64,000 bases of DNA from Epithemia pelagica (taxonomy: Eukaryota; Bacillariophyta; Bacillariophyceae; Surirellales; Surirellaceae). The position numbers were made by a program, and so were the translations under genes. Positions 40,207 through 49,627 of the stretch are shown piece after piece (the stretch's first letter is position 1; every line of letters begins with the position of its first letter). The notes under the pieces are model-generated. The model did no database searches and was not told the origin of the DNA. It saw only the letters and a program-made list of their open reading frames with translations. The stretch is taken from positions 3,596,001 through 3,660,000 of the forward strand of contig OX337228.1 in NCBI GenBank assembly GCA_946965045.2, read 5' to 3'.

Positions 40207-42261
40207 ATGATGGCAGCTTCGATGAACGGACAGCCGTCCCTATTAGTTTTGCCGGATGGATCCATGATGATGTCATCTAGTTCCGGTGCCTCCTCAAGAT
40301 CGACCTCTCCTCTTTTGATGCAAGCGTCTCTTGAACCATCGACATCAAACATTTCTTCCCCCATACTTACGGCCGCTGCTTCTGCATCCAATTCGTCAAC
40401 ATCTATCCCCACTTCTGTTACATGCTTCGAAAACAACGGTCCATTGCCGCAGACCAATCATCCATACGGTGGTACCATCTCCACCGATCCATCGGTTGGA
40501 GCTTCCACTCTCCAACTTCTTTCTCATCTCCAGTCACACCACCAGCAGCCTTCCTATCACTCGTCGGCACAACAAGCACTGATATCGACACAAGCAATGC
40601 CTCACGTGCTTCCGCGGCCGCCTGTGCCAATGAACATGAGCGACTTCCCTTCGACTGGTTCGGCCGCATCCGGTGGTTCACAGCACCCTTTGCTCCTCGA
40701 GGAGAACCAGGATGTTGGTGCAGTGCAAGTTCTTCAGGCCTTGAGATCCGTCTCACCCAGTGATCGTAGCCGCGAGATTCCATCCCCCACCACCCAGAGG
40801 AGGACAACGACGACATCTTCAGCTCCAGCTGGCACCGGTGGGGCCCTACAGAGCCACGGCTTTGGTCTCGTTGCTGCACAGGAACCAACGTCGTTGATTC
40901 ATCAGCTTTTCCCGTCCGATGTGATCTTGGACGCGGGGTGTACCACGCTGGACCATTCGCAGCGGTCTTGTCACAGCAGTGGTATGTTGTCTATGCCGGA
41001 CAACAAGAACTACACGTGGCGTCATAACACAGTTTTTGCAGAGCTGGTAGCTGCACACGCACAAGCCTTTGCGACAGCAAATCTTAGTTCCAAATCCGTC
41101 ATTGTGGAAGCCATTGCGACCTCCATCCATCGAAATAATGGGCGTTTCTTGGAACGGCATCCGTCTGGAAATGGGGATTCTACATGTTGGAGGCAAGTAC
41201 GTGGTCATACTCTTGTTCTAGGGGTGGCACAGGCGCTTTGGGAGCACTTGCAACAACTCCGTGCCGAGGAGGCGACTGCGACAAGCTCGTCCAACACGGC
41301 CCTTCCCACTTCGGCATCCACTCTCTCAGACACGGAACCTTCGATGCTTCTTGCCGTCATGGATCGGTCAGAGTTGGGACAGCAACACCCCTCTACTACT
41401 GCCAATAAACCGATGACTGGAAATCTTCCGCAAGCTTCCATGACCTCGTTTGGCACAAATGCATCCGTCCAAGTCCATGGCGAGGGTGATTTCTCGAAGC
41501 AGTCGTTGAAGCCCAGCACTGGGCCATCGTCTGATCATCCTCAAGATCTCAATTCCGTTTCCGCACGCGGGGCTCGGAAACTACCTCTCAAATCGATGGT
41601 ACGGGGGCAAGTCAGTACCAAAAGTCCCATGGGTCTCGTGAAAAAGAAGGCCAATCCTGTGAAGAAGTCCTCTACCAAGACCGCACACAATCCTGACGGA
41701 ACGTTTGCTCACAAACGACCCGCTTCATTCACAGTCTCTGAAAAGAAAGGAATACCAGGCGCTCGACAGAGCCAAGGTAAGCGTCTTTCCAAGCTCGCAT
41801 CGAAAACTAAAGAGCAAGCTGCGGCGAATTTTGATCCTCAAACTTGGCTTGCCGAAAATGGGACGACCGAGGCCTTTACGGCCAAGGCTCAAGAAATTGT
41901 TCCACGGCTATCCGTGAAGGGAATCCCACGTGGAGTAACAGTCCGTCCATCGGGCAAGTGGCAAGCACAATTCTATTTTGAGGGTCAATCTAGGTACATT
42001 TCAGTGTTCGAATCGTCCCACGAAGCAGCCATGACGTATGAATGTGTACATCGTCTCCTTGCAGGTTTCCGTGAACTTTCACGTCTCTACAAGCCTTGTA
42101 AGGATGTGTTGTCATGCGTTGCTGAAGGCTCCACCAATCGCCCCAGAGGATTTTTGACCAAGGAAGAGATTCGAACACTGTTTGACAGTGCCAGGGAAGC
42201 GGCCGTCCTTACAGTGTCCCAACACATGAGCAAGCAGCAACGGGACGAAGAATGCAATTGA
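40207..42261 (+). CDS. Transcription factor with DUF6824-like and AP2 domains
   Basis: Single-exon, 684 residues. Ser/Thr/Pro-rich regions surround two domains. At ~235-350 is a domain resembling DUF6824 of diatom proteins: DVILDAGCTT, NTVFAELVAAHAQAF, SVIVEAIATSIHRNNGRFLE and WRQVRGHTLVLGVAQAL. At ~570-620 is an AP2-type domain: RGVTVRPSGKWQAQFYFEG, RYISVFESSHEAAMTYECVH. AP2 domains contact DNA through a three-stranded sheet. DUF6824 has no established function that I know of. Lys-rich linkers lie between the two. A GTAAGC inside the frame at ~41777 is a possible but unneeded splice donor. Confidence 0.78.
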   Translation: MMAASMNGQPSLLVLPDGSMMMSSSSGASSRSTSPLLMQASLEPSTSNISSPILTAAASASNSSTSIPTSVTCFENNGPLPQTNHPYGGTISTDPSVGASTLQLLSHLQSHHQQPSYHSSAQQALISTQAMPHVLPRPPVPMNMSDFPSTGSAASGGSQHPLLLEENQDVGAVQVLQALRSVSPSDRSREIPSPTTQRRTTTTSSAPAGTGGALQSHGFGLVAAQEPTSLIHQLFPSDVILDAGCTTLDHSQRSCHSSGMLSMPDNKNYTWRHNTVFAELVAAHAQAFATANLSSKSVIVEAIATSIHRNNGRFLERHPSGNGDSTCWRQVRGHTLVLGVAQALWEHLQQLRAEEATATSSSNTALPTSASTLSDTEPSMLLAVMDRSELGQQHPSTTANKPMTGNLPQASMTSFGTNASVQVHGEGDFSKQSLKPSTGPSSDHPQDLNSVSARGARKLPLKSMVRGQVSTKSPMGLVKKKANPVKKSSTKTAHNPDGTFAHKRPASFTVSEKKGIPGARQSQGKRLSKLASKTKEQAAANFDPQTWLAENGTTEAFTAKAQEIVPRLSVKGIPRGVTVRPSGKWQAQFYFEGQSRYISVFESSHEAAMTYECVHRLLAGFRELSRLYKPCKDVLSCVAEGSTNRPRGFLTKEEIRTLFDSAREAAVLTVSQHMSKQQRDEECN

Positions 42262-42705
42262 CTTTGGAGTGCTCATGAACGATGCTCATAAAACTTGGCA
42301 ACCAATTTATTAAATGAGATGACAGCTATCTATCTATCAAACGAGAAACGATCTTCTCCGGGTAGCCTGATAAGTTGTTCTACTTGGCATAATAATATGC
42401 AGAAGGGTTCTGTTCCACTTGTACCTTGCGGGTAGAATTGTTTATACTAGTGAACCTATGCCGCATCTACATACCACCGTTTCGACTAGTGCAACATTTT
42501 CAAGGCAAATCGAAGGATGAGCTACACCAAAGTGCACCGCGAAAGCTGTGGCGAAGCGTTCTGAATGAACAAAAAAATAAAACCTTATAAAATTTTTACG
42601 GTCACTTTTACAACGATCACATACACTTCGAATAGCATTTCATAGTTGTCGTTCTTCGGAACATTTACTTGACAATATCATCCAGTCCGGCAGTTCATGC
42701 GCAAC
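42262..42705. other. Convergent 3' intergenic region
   Basis: Lies between the ends of two converging genes and is AT-rich. No gene or clear structure seen. Confidence 0.5.
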
Positions 42706-44949
42706 TCACCACGATGATGAGGCACTCGTCTGAGCAGATGCTTTCGACGTCGAGTTCGGGTCATTCAACAAACTTGAGACAGTATCAGCAGACATTTCTT
42801 GAAAGATTGAAAGACCACGTGTATGGGTGGGCTTGTGTGAGGTAGTGACTGGCCGACAATATTCTTCAGTGTCGCTTGGAGTCTTCCTACCAGCCTGATC
42901 ATGATGCTTCTTACACATACCACTCAGAATTGCTTGCTTGATACAACCTTCGACACAGCATAACTTCTTCTTGGCTCCATGGGCTATGCATCGACCCCCT
43001 TGCACAGCAACCTTGGGACAGTCTGGATATTCGCATCGCTTTCTTGCGGGCCCGTGCGTGCTACAAAGTCCTGCCTTCTTAACATTCTTCGTACAACCAG
43101 GATACTTGCATGTCTTCCGTTTCGCTCCATGCGATATACACAATCCACCTTGAACAACACGGTTGGTGCAACCGGGAGCAGTGCACTTTCGACGGACACG
43201 CTTTGATGTGCCTCCAGCAGCTAGTTGGAGGATTCCACTTGGGGTCTCCACTGGAACATCTTCCTCTTCAATTTCGGTGTTACGCTGAATCGGTGACTTT
43301 TGTATGGGATCTCGATCCTGCGTAGTCACACGAGCTTGAGTCGGCGGTGGTGAACCTCGATACGAAGCTGCCGATGCGTTGGATGCCTGCAAGTTTCTCA
43401 AGAAATTAGCATCATCGATCCCAACATCGAGTCCATTCAAAAAAGAAACAGATGACGAAGAAGCACGATGATGTCCGTCCTTCTTCACATATTCAGATTC
43501 AGTTTGTGTACTGGAAGCAGGGAAAACGGACGAAGAGCCCAATATAGTGCCAAGACTGCTGAACGACGACATTTTGCGGTGATGGCCAACTTCAGCGGGG
43601 AGAGCCGCATGACCAGCATCAGTGTTCGTACCGGCATTCTTCTGCTTTGTAGAGAGGGGAAGAACCCGATTTCCGTTGCCAACAGATATTGCCGTCACAA
43701 ATGTCTGTACACCTTGGTGACTTGAAGAGGGGCCGCTATTTTCAACAGATGGAGTACTTCGATAGCTTGGCTCCCATTCGGGCGTGCGACCAAAATGGCT
43801 CACATCGGCATCTTCAGGTCGAGGTCCTCGGTAATTACCGTAATCGCGACTCTTGTGGTATTCCAGTGGCTGTTGCGGATACTGGGCTGGATAATGGTGA
43901 TGAATCGGCCCTTTGCTTCCATAGTGGTGACCGTAGTACGCCGTTCCAGGAATAGGTGGAACGGGGTAGTGGTGGTAGTTACCACTGTTGGTTCCTGGTT
44001 GGTAATGCGGTGCATAGGAAGTGTGGGGGTTCGGATGAGGAAGCGGAGGATGTCGTCCACGCTGCCTGTGAGGCGGGGGCTCCATTTGATGCTGTTGAAC
44101 AGGCCCACTTGACTCATGTTCGAAAGAGTGAGGTCTCTCAGATGCATGGGAGGAAGAGGAGACGGTTGAAGACACGTGTCCACCTGGAGGCAAAGTTCTG
44201 GATGGAGGCTGACTCCAGGCAGGTGTGTCGCTACCAGCGACAGCAGCAATCTCCTCCTTAGTAGCATTCGCGGCTGCCGAGAGAATATCCAGGCCTTCGC
44301 TAGGTTCACGGTGATGTTGACGACGTGAGACAGGGGCAGCGTTGCCAACCGAGTTCAACCTGCGATGAGCCAGATTGGGGTTGGTAACATCACCAGAGAA
44401 GATTCGTCGGTGCTTGCGGTTGACAAGATCAGTATCAATATGCCCGTCAGTAGCTAAGTCATCTGAGATGGAGGTAGCATCTAATAGAGCAGAAAGATTC
44501 CGCGTGTGGCAAGGTTCTCCTTTCCTTTGGCGGTCTGGTGAGGACGGGTTTCGGAGCTCCTCTGTATCTTCCTCTTTCTTATCTCCATCAGGACTTCTGC
44601 TTTGACGTTCGCGTAGCTTGTCATGGGGACTCGATGAACCAGCCGGCAGAAGTGCTCCGTGATCATCAAACGAAGGTTGGACCACCACAACTTCATCGGA
44701 ATCTTCAGTTGACGCGGTGCGAAAATGCCTTGGACTCGTTGGACCTTTCGTATCAGGAAGAACCTGCTCATTCAAGGCATGACGCGCCCTCTCTTCCGTC
44801 AACGATGAATTCGTCATGCTTGCACGGAGCAGCGTTCCGATAGATGAATAGGAAGAGCAGAGATTTGACGGGAAAATCCAATCAGAGTAGTCGGCTGGTG
44901 ATGGCACCTGACTCTCAAAATTGTGTGACAGACTGTGATGAAGCGGCAT
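42706..44949 (-). CDS. WRKY19-like zinc-finger repeat protein
   Basis: Single-exon, 747 residues. The first ~570 residues are low complexity (Ser, His, Pro, Tyr-rich). At ~580-690 four tandem units follow the spacing C-x4-C-x9-C-x2-H: CTAPGCTNRVVQGGLCISH, then units beginning CKYPGC, CEYPDC and CCVEGC, each separated by a basic linker (GAKRKT, GPARKR, GAKKKL). This is the repeat annotated as WRKY19-like zinc finger, present in oomycete, algal and some plant proteins; no WRKY domain itself is seen here. Likely a nuclear nucleic-acid or protein-binding protein. Confidence 0.8.
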   Translation of the reverse strand: MPLHHSLSHNFESQVPSPADYSDWIFPSNLCSSYSSIGTLLRASMTNSSLTEERARHALNEQVLPDTKGPTSPRHFRTASTEDSDEVVVVQPSFDDHGALLPAGSSSPHDKLRERQSRSPDGDKKEEDTEELRNPSSPDRQRKGEPCHTRNLSALLDATSISDDLATDGHIDTDLVNRKHRRIFSGDVTNPNLAHRRLNSVGNAAPVSRRQHHREPSEGLDILSAAANATKEEIAAVAGSDTPAWSQPPSRTLPPGGHVSSTVSSSSHASERPHSFEHESSGPVQQHQMEPPPHRQRGRHPPLPHPNPHTSYAPHYQPGTNSGNYHHYPVPPIPGTAYYGHHYGSKGPIHHHYPAQYPQQPLEYHKSRDYGNYRGPRPEDADVSHFGRTPEWEPSYRSTPSVENSGPSSSHQGVQTFVTAISVGNGNRVLPLSTKQKNAGTNTDAGHAALPAEVGHHRKMSSFSSLGTILGSSSVFPASSTQTESEYVKKDGHHRASSSSVSFLNGLDVGIDDANFLRNLQASNASAASYRGSPPPTQARVTTQDRDPIQKSPIQRNTEIEEEDVPVETPSGILQLAAGGTSKRVRRKCTAPGCTNRVVQGGLCISHGAKRKTCKYPGCTKNVKKAGLCSTHGPARKRCEYPDCPKVAVQGGRCIAHGAKKKLCCVEGCIKQAILSGMCKKHHDQAGRKTPSDTEEYCRPVTTSHKPTHTRGLSIFQEMSADTVSSLLNDPNSTSKASAQTSASSSW

Positions 44950-46083
44950 GATGGCGACGAATCAGAGAGGAAGAGGGAGCGAAAGCAAGTGAGTCTCCAC
45001 GTTCAGATGACAATTTCTCTGGTAAAAAGAGAAAGCTCGTGACGATAAGGCGTTGATTCAATTTGTTTTTGAGACAGAGGATGCACATAAAAAGAACGTG
45101 GAGGTTGGCTTCCTGAGTCCTGAGGAAAAATGAGCACGGAGAAAAAATATTTTGCGCCGTGCGTCGCTCGGAGTCTCAACACACGGTGCTTTACGGTGGC
45201 GACCTTGCGTGCGAAAGGCGGGCGGCTGCTTTTGCTGCACCAAAAACGACTCGCGCATCCGCAATCCGCACCACCACCCGTACGAGGCTCCAACAAAAAA
45301 GAAACTTATTTCTGGAGTACACAGGAGGCCATTATTCGGTTCAAATAATTCGCCAGCAAAGGTGCATCATTATCCCGCCATATCCACGAGGACAAGAGGC
45401 TCACGGGGAAGAGATCCTTTTTTCTCCCAAAAGAACAGAACGATATCGCGCACACGGGTTCATGTGTGGAACCAATTTTTGGTGATCGAGCCGTTGCGTG
45501 ATACGGTGGAAGATGCTTCCAGTTTCTAACCGGACTCTCAAAATCATCGAACGAGGCGATCTCCTCCGTTGATACCCTTCATGATGTGCTTACCTTGCAA
45601 ATATCGAAAGCGAAATACAAAGAGCTTGTTGCCGTTGAGATATCCCAGCAGAGATCTGTCTTACAACCTAGTCTGTGCGCAAAGGGATCCCCGTCATTTT
45701 CGGACGATTTCGTCCAACTCTAAACAAGGACGACTTTTGATACGGCCAATTTGTCCTCGTGACTGAATTGGGCCACGAGTGGTGCGCAAACAGCGCAACT
45801 CCGACGAATTTTCTAAAATTCGCAACGACCACTAAACAGCCAGATTACTATGAGTAGGACGGTTATTATATAACGTGGGGTTAACGACTGTATGGATGAA
45901 AATATGTAGCGGGATCTCGCCCGGCGTAATACGACCTCATTTTTAATCGGAGTGCTTCTTGACGAAGAAGACGAGATGCTTCGTGTTCGGGGGATGACCA
46001 TAATTTGGCCAGCACAAAAAATAATGTCTTTGAGCTCTCCGGCTTGATTGCTCGTCCGCCTGTGCCAATAGAGCGCAGCAACC
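44950..46083. other. Long divergent intergenic region
   Basis: 1.13 kb between the WRKY19-like gene (minus) and the small gene at 46084. Overlapping short frames (for example 45152-45529 and 45813-46142) show no domain or codon pattern that I trust. No inverted repeats were noticed. Confidence 0.45.
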
Positions 46084-46682
46084 ATGACCCTGCACCATTC
46101 CACCGAGAGTGGACCAACAAAGAGTGCTTGCTCCCGACACATGAAGTCTCGCTTTAGAAAAAAGGGACATCGTAGAAGTGCATTCCGAATCTATGCTGCT
46201 GGCAAGCCTTCTAGCGATGATCAACTCGTTCCAGCGTCGTGTCCGGCACACTCCAAGGAGGACGATGTTTCCCCAGAAGCTTTGGCATCAGAAGCTTTTG
46301 ATGTATCATCTGACTGGGCGCGGATGAATTTTCATCTTCCCGTTGATCAATGCAATCCTCAGGAGAAGCAAACTGATGTTAAAGACACTTCCCCGTGGAA
46401 GTCAATAACGTCCTGGAGAAAAGGAAAATGGAGCAAACAGGGTCGGGGCAACTCTGCAACAACGAACGGTATCCCTGCCACAAAGAAACCCACAAGTCCC
46501 ATCCTGTTGGATGCGCAGCTGCGACAGGTAAGTTGACAGTGCTTTGCCTGTATTCTGAAGAAGATGTATTTCATTTCGGCTCACCATCTCTTCAGTTGTC
46601 TCTAGCCTAAACTCCTTGGATTCCTCCCACGATGTGTGGGCTCTTCTCCTTACAGGGACATGCAGTCATGAAGCGATCTTAG
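46084..46682 (+). CDS. Small hypothetical protein, possibly two exons
   Basis: The ATG at 46084 opens 148 codons to a good donor (CAG followed by gtaagt at 46528). A T/C-rich tract ending in tacag at 46655 gives a second exon of nine codons ending at 46682, total 156 residues. Unspliced, the frame ends two codons past the donor, so the protein is nearly the same either way. Composition is Lys/Arg/Ser/Pro-rich without a recognised domain, with Arg-rich segments near the start (KSRFRKKGHRR). It may be a genuine short gene or chance; no family was recognised. Confidence 0.35.
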
Positions 46683-47531
46683 TTGGACAGCCATGTCAAC
46701 TTGGCTATCGATGCTTGTGTTTGAAAGCTTCTTTTATGAGACTGTACTCCTCCAACTTGCGCGTATCACCGAAAGACTGTGGTATGTCTCTGCGAGAATG
46801 ATATGCACCGTCAAGACGATAGAATGCGGTGCAGGACAAAACTTGTACACCTACTCCTATTTTCTAGAAAATGTAACGTGTTGTCTATAGAATTGATTGA
46901 TTTTCAAGTTGACTTTCGTAGCTCGATCAATGATCGTAGTTTCAATTTGTCCTACCCGTTCTGACGAGTTGACCAGTTTCTAGTAACAACATCCGTCGTT
47001 GGGGTGCCATTATTGATCGTTCTGCATCTGCATGGCGGTGACGAGTCCTATTCCATCGAAGTACAAACGGCGTGTCGAAAAATGGCAAAATTGTGGCGCT
47101 TCGCGGTTTTGTGTGTCTCGAGAGCGCACGCCTGCGCGTGCGCGTGTGTTGGATTTTCGAAAACTTCCAGGGACCCACATTTTGCTTTTGCCGATGCCAA
47201 TTGTATCCGCAATCTAGGAGTTGCCGGCCCTAACGGCTAGATAGACTCCGATCCTGAATCATGAGATCTGTTCCGCCGCTGTCTCTACTAAGGACACAAC
47301 ATTTGCCAACCCACCTTCCACCTTCGTCTTCGCGTTGGACAGGGATTGCTTTGGTGTAGAAGCTCATAGCCAGTGTAATATGGCAGACTAGGTACCTAGG
47401 TACTCGTAGATGTAGATGGTAGGGCGAAAAGACGGATCAAGGTTGCCTGATGTCGTGTTGCTAGGACAACAAGGAGGCGACACCGTCAATACTCACCAAA
47501 TTACACAACATAACCATGTTCTCTATTCTTC
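46683..47531. other. Intergenic, no gene supported
   Basis: Contains only short frames without recognisable features and a small overlapping repeat of ctaggtac near 47390-47402. Confidence 0.5.
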
Positions 47532-49214
47532 TTAGAAACATTCTGTGCAGCAAATACAGATTACGGGGGCTTCAACAAAAGCCGTTGGTCTCTTACAATC
47601 CGCATTTAGTAAAGATAAAGATGGCCACATTACGGAAGAGCTTCCCGCTGTCTCATTTTCACACCCTGATATAATTTCCCCTGATAACTGATTTTCCTCC
47701 AATCTCAGCTCTTGCAGCATTCTCCAACCAGAACCGAAATTGCTCGGTATGACACCTCGTAGATTATTGACGTGCAACCAGACCTCAACAAGAGACGCGC
47801 GTTCTTCGTACGACAAGTTCGGTAACTGGTTGAAATTGTTGTTGTCCAAATAAAGGTAAGAGAGACTGGAGGCACTGAAGAAGGACGCAGGAATAGCACC
47901 AGAGATATTGTTGAATGACAAATCTAACACTACCATGTCTTCCGGGATAGTTTCAACGGTAGCAAGCGTCCCAGTGAATTGGTTGTGCTCTGCAATAAAT
48001 GACTTCAGAAGTGGCCTGTTGAAAATCCAGTGGGGTATACTTCCCGAGAAGAGGTTGTTGTCGATCCAAATGTCTTGTAGGAAGGATAGCGTGGCCTCCT
48101 CCTCCATAAAGCTTGAAGACGGTAGCTCCCCGGTGATCGAATTATTTGTCAAATAGACAAGCCGAAGCGAAGGTAAACTCCAAAAAGAAGGATTCAGAGC
48201 TCCACCAAGTTTGTTGAAAGAACAATCGAGCATATACAGAAAAGGCAAATAGAATTCGTCTTGTACAGTTGGACCCGAGCCGCGACTTTCAAACCAAAGG
48301 GAAGGAATGGATCCACGCAGCTCATTGGAGGATACGTTAAACTCTTGCAGATACGTCAATTCGCGAAGTTCAGGAGGCAGCACACCAACAGCATCAACAC
48401 CACTCCATTCAATACGACGAACCACAGGAACTATTACGGTTGTAGTCGAAGTTTGATCTACAATGGCTTGGTCACAAAAAACACCAGTCCAGTCACATTC
48501 GGACTCTTCTGCAAAAATTGTAGCATCCTCCACCTCCGTACTGATGTTGTTCTTGTTAAACTGCATGGAGAAAAATAAGAGAGTCAACACATAGCGTTGT
48601 GTGAATCGTACTGACGTTGGATCCACAAGTATCTCGTCTCGAAGTAAATCACGTGTTAACATCCAGCGACGAGCAAGAGCACGCGCAGGCTCCAAAACAA
48701 GATTCACTTCGTTGCTCGGGTCGGAAAGGGGGACATTGATCTCATCAATCAAAGTATCTAGCGATGCCTCTGTTTCTGGGTCAATGGTCGGAGCCATCGA
48801 TGGAGCCGAAGACTGCGACGGAGCCTCAGTCTCTTCCTCGTTCCCGCCAACTGAAGATCCACCTGTCGTTGTCACAATCACCACGACAATGGCAACCGCG
48901 GCGCTAACCACAACTCCCATAACAACAAAAGATCTCCAGGAGGCCCATCTCCGTTTCCGGCGCCTCCGTTTGCGATCTTTTTTTCTTTTTCTACTATGCT
49001 TCTTCAGCAGTCCATCCCGAGAACTTCCATCGATACCTCTCTGTGCGCCACCCTCTGGATCAGCTACAACTGCAGAAACAACAGACACGGTGGATCGGGC
49101 TTCAGCGTCCCCATCGGAACTCGCAACAGCTCCAACAACACTGACAGATTCCGTAGATTCAGCATCATCCAAAGCAGCGTGGTCCGAAGTATCCTCAGGG
49201 ATCGGACGCAACAT
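47532..49214 (-). CDS. Single-pass LRR membrane protein
   Basis: The open frame continues upstream to 49268 without an ATG, so I start at the ATG at 49214 (MLRPIPEDTSDH), 560 residues. There is no N-terminal signal peptide. An acidic/Ser-rich segment is followed by a very basic stretch (RKRKKDRKRRRRKRR) directly before a transmembrane helix at ~95-116, suggesting a type II topology with basic residues on the cytosolic side. Outside, a Pro/Ser/Thr linker leads to a cap (ESECDWTGVFCDQ) and plant-type leucine-rich repeats (LQEFNVSSNELRGSIP, LVYLTNNSITGELP, VVLDLSFNNISGAIP). The C-terminus is Cys-rich (CICCTECF). The LRR style is receptor-like, but there is no kinase domain. Ligand unknown. Confidence 0.8.
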   Translation of the reverse strand: MLRPIPEDTSDHAALDDAESTESVSVVGAVASSDGDAEARSTVSVVSAVVADPEGGAQRGIDGSSRDGLLKKHSRKRKKDRKRRRRKRRWASWRSFVVMGVVVSAAVAIVVVIVTTTGGSSVGGNEEETEAPSQSSAPSMAPTIDPETEASLDTLIDEINVPLSDPSNEVNLVLEPARALARRWMLTRDLLRDEILVDPTSVRFTQRYVLTLLFFSMQFNKNNISTEVEDATIFAEESECDWTGVFCDQAIVDQTSTTTVIVPVVRRIEWSGVDAVGVLPPELRELTYLQEFNVSSNELRGSIPSLWFESRGSGPTVQDEFYLPFLYMLDCSFNKLGGALNPSFWSLPSLRLVYLTNNSITGELPSSSFMEEEATLSFLQDIWIDNNLFSGSIPHWIFNRPLLKSFIAEHNQFTGTLATVETIPEDMVVLDLSFNNISGAIPASFFSASSLSYLYLDNNNFNQLPNLSYEERASLVEVWLHVNNLRGVIPSNFGSGWRMLQELRLEENQLSGEIISGCENETAGSSSVMWPSLSLLNADCKRPTAFVEAPVICICCTECF

Positions 49215-49395
49215 CTTTCTTTGCCGTCGACTGCTTTGAACTACTGTGAATGTCACGAATTCCAACACTCAGGCAGAACAACCGAAATCGATTGACAAAA
49301 AAATGCAAGATTGCAGTGTACAGTGCACAGAGAAATCGTGCGTGAAATACTCCTAAGATAAGGTTTAAAAATGTAAAATCGCGCTACGGTGCCAT

Positions 49396-49468
49396 GAGGG
49401 TTTAGCTCAGTTGGTAGAGTTTCGGATTCCAGTCCCGAAGGTCATCGGTTCAAGTCCGGTAACCCTCA
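49396..49468 (+). tRNA. tRNA-Trp (anticodon CCA)
   Basis: A 73-nt cloverleaf folds by eye: acceptor GAGGGTT/AACCCTC, D arm GCTC-AGTTGGTA-GAGT, anticodon loop TTCCAGT, variable AGGTC, T arm ATCGG-TTCAAGT-CCGGT, discriminator A. The anticodon CCA is flanked by T33 and G37. The last pair of the anticodon stem (31-39) is an A-C mismatch. Internal promoter words are present (TAGCTCAGTTGG and GGTTCAAGTCC). No intron and no encoded CCA tail. Confidence 0.9.
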
Positions 49469-49627
49469 CGAATGATTTTTCCAAGTGCCACTATTGACCG
49501 CAGACTACCTCTAGAAATGTACATCGATGCTCCGCTTCATCATTTTTTTGTCCATCGAAAACACAGTCCCAATTCTACACAGGAGGTGATTCGAAGAGAT
49601 AAGCGCTAATAAGCATGTCTGCAGGAT

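Noticed and set aside
41770-41785. Possible splice donor (GTAAGC) inside the AP2 gene
   Set aside because: The frame stays open across it and reaches a well-formed AP2 domain, so no intron is needed.
45130-45529. Overlapping plus-strand ORFs in the 45-kb intergenic region
   Set aside because: Arg/His/Pro-rich translations in all frames without a domain; probably chance.
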